Origin: an uncultured Ruminococcus sp.
GTDB taxonomy: Bacteria > Bacillota > Clostridia > Oscillospirales > Ruminococcaceae
Reading direction: 5' to 3'
Length of the DNA: 6,911 nt
Assembly (NCBI GenBank): GCA_947177715.1
Contig: CAMWVM010000086.1
Coordinates: 1-6,911, forward strand
In this document: piece by piece, positions 6,812 to 6,911 of the stretch
How positions within the stretch are numbered: position 1 is the first letter of the stretch
Layout: every line of letters starts with the position of its first letter
Notes under the pieces: generated by a model
Seen by the model: only the letters and a program-made list of their open reading frames with translations
Told to the model about the DNA's origin: nothing
Databases searched by the model: none
Position numbers and translations under genes: made by a program

Positions 6812-6840
6812 AAAAACAGGAAGCTATGGCTTCCTGTTTT
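6810..6840 (+). terminator. Rho-independent terminator, possibly bidirectional
   Basis: Just after the hub stop codon, 6813-6824 pairs with 6829-6840 in a 12-bp perfect stem with a TATG loop. The G+C core is CAGGAAGC/GCTTCCTG. On the + strand only four T residues end the stem before GA. On the - strand the upstream A-run (6810-6817 apart from pairing) becomes a longer T-run, so the same hairpin may terminate transcription from both sides. It marks the end of the virion operon. Confidence 0.85.
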
Positions 6841-6885
6841 GATTATCACTAAACTATAAATTACAGAATATTAAGAAGGGTTGCA

Positions 6886-6907
6886 GGGGACAAGGGGACA
6901 AAGTCCC
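6886..6907. repeat. Tandem GGGGACAA repeat with a GGGAC/GTCCC hairpin at window edge
   Basis: GGGGACAA occurs twice in tandem (6886-6893 and 6894-6901). The second copy runs into an inverted repeat, with GGGAC (6895-6899) pairing with GTCCC (6903-6907) across an AAA loop. It stands out as a G-rich island in an otherwise AT-rich intergenic stretch (6841-6885) with no gene. From memory, GGGGAC-type palindromes occur as dispersed REP-like repeats near IS200-like (Y1) transposases; whether this is one cannot be judged because the window stops here. Confidence 0.4.
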
Positions 6908-6911
6908 ATGT

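Noticed and set aside
1..6911. CRISPR array, tRNA, integrase or lysis genes
   Set aside because: No spaced direct repeats, no cloverleaf-like segment and no matching open frame are visible; almost the whole window is filled by the nine virion genes.

Overview
The window is a single-direction (+ strand) run of tailed-phage virion genes of the kind found as prophages in low-to-moderate GC Firmicutes. The order (small terminase, large terminase, portal, protease/scaffold, capsid, connector, short tail-completion-like gene, gpU-like gene, gpD-like hub), the AT-rich DNA and the strong AGGAGG-type ribosome binding sites suggest a Clostridia (Ruminococcus/Eubacterium-like gut) host. The host assignment is inference; there is no rRNA or housekeeping gene to fix it.

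Layout: positions 1-348 hold the 3' part of the small terminase gene. From 348 to 4637 is the DNA-packaging and head module: large terminase (348-1601), portal (1617-2771), an HK97/XkdF-type prohead protease with a Cys/His insert and a coiled-coil, scaffold-like C-terminus (2771-3658), and the major capsid protein (3660-4637). Genes are joined by 1-nt TAATG overlaps or gaps of 1-15 nt. A large 45-nt two-part hairpin (4641-4685) follows the capsid stop codon and abuts the ribosome binding site of the next gene. After it come four smaller genes: a head-tail connector-like protein (4705-5079), a tail-terminator-like protein (5083-5502), a gpU/baseplate-adaptor-like protein (5506-5865) and a gpD-like tail hub (5885-6811). 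A hairpin with A- and T-tracts (6810-6840) then closes the operon. The last 70 nt are non-coding and end in a tandem GGGGACAA repeat and a small GGGAC/GTCCC hairpin at the window edge.

Working together: the small and large terminase recognise, pump and cut DNA through the portal into a capsid built on a protease/scaffold. The connector and tail-completion-like proteins would close the neck, and the gpU-like and hub proteins would form the tip of a tail.

The most notable feature is an absence. Between the neck genes and the hub there is no tail tube, sheath, chaperone or tape-measure gene, although the packaging and head genes look intact and catalytically complete. The operon then ends at a terminator. 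This could be a decayed prophage, a phage with its tail genes elsewhere, or a compact capsid-encoding element (satellite-like or gene-transfer-like). The window alone cannot decide between these.
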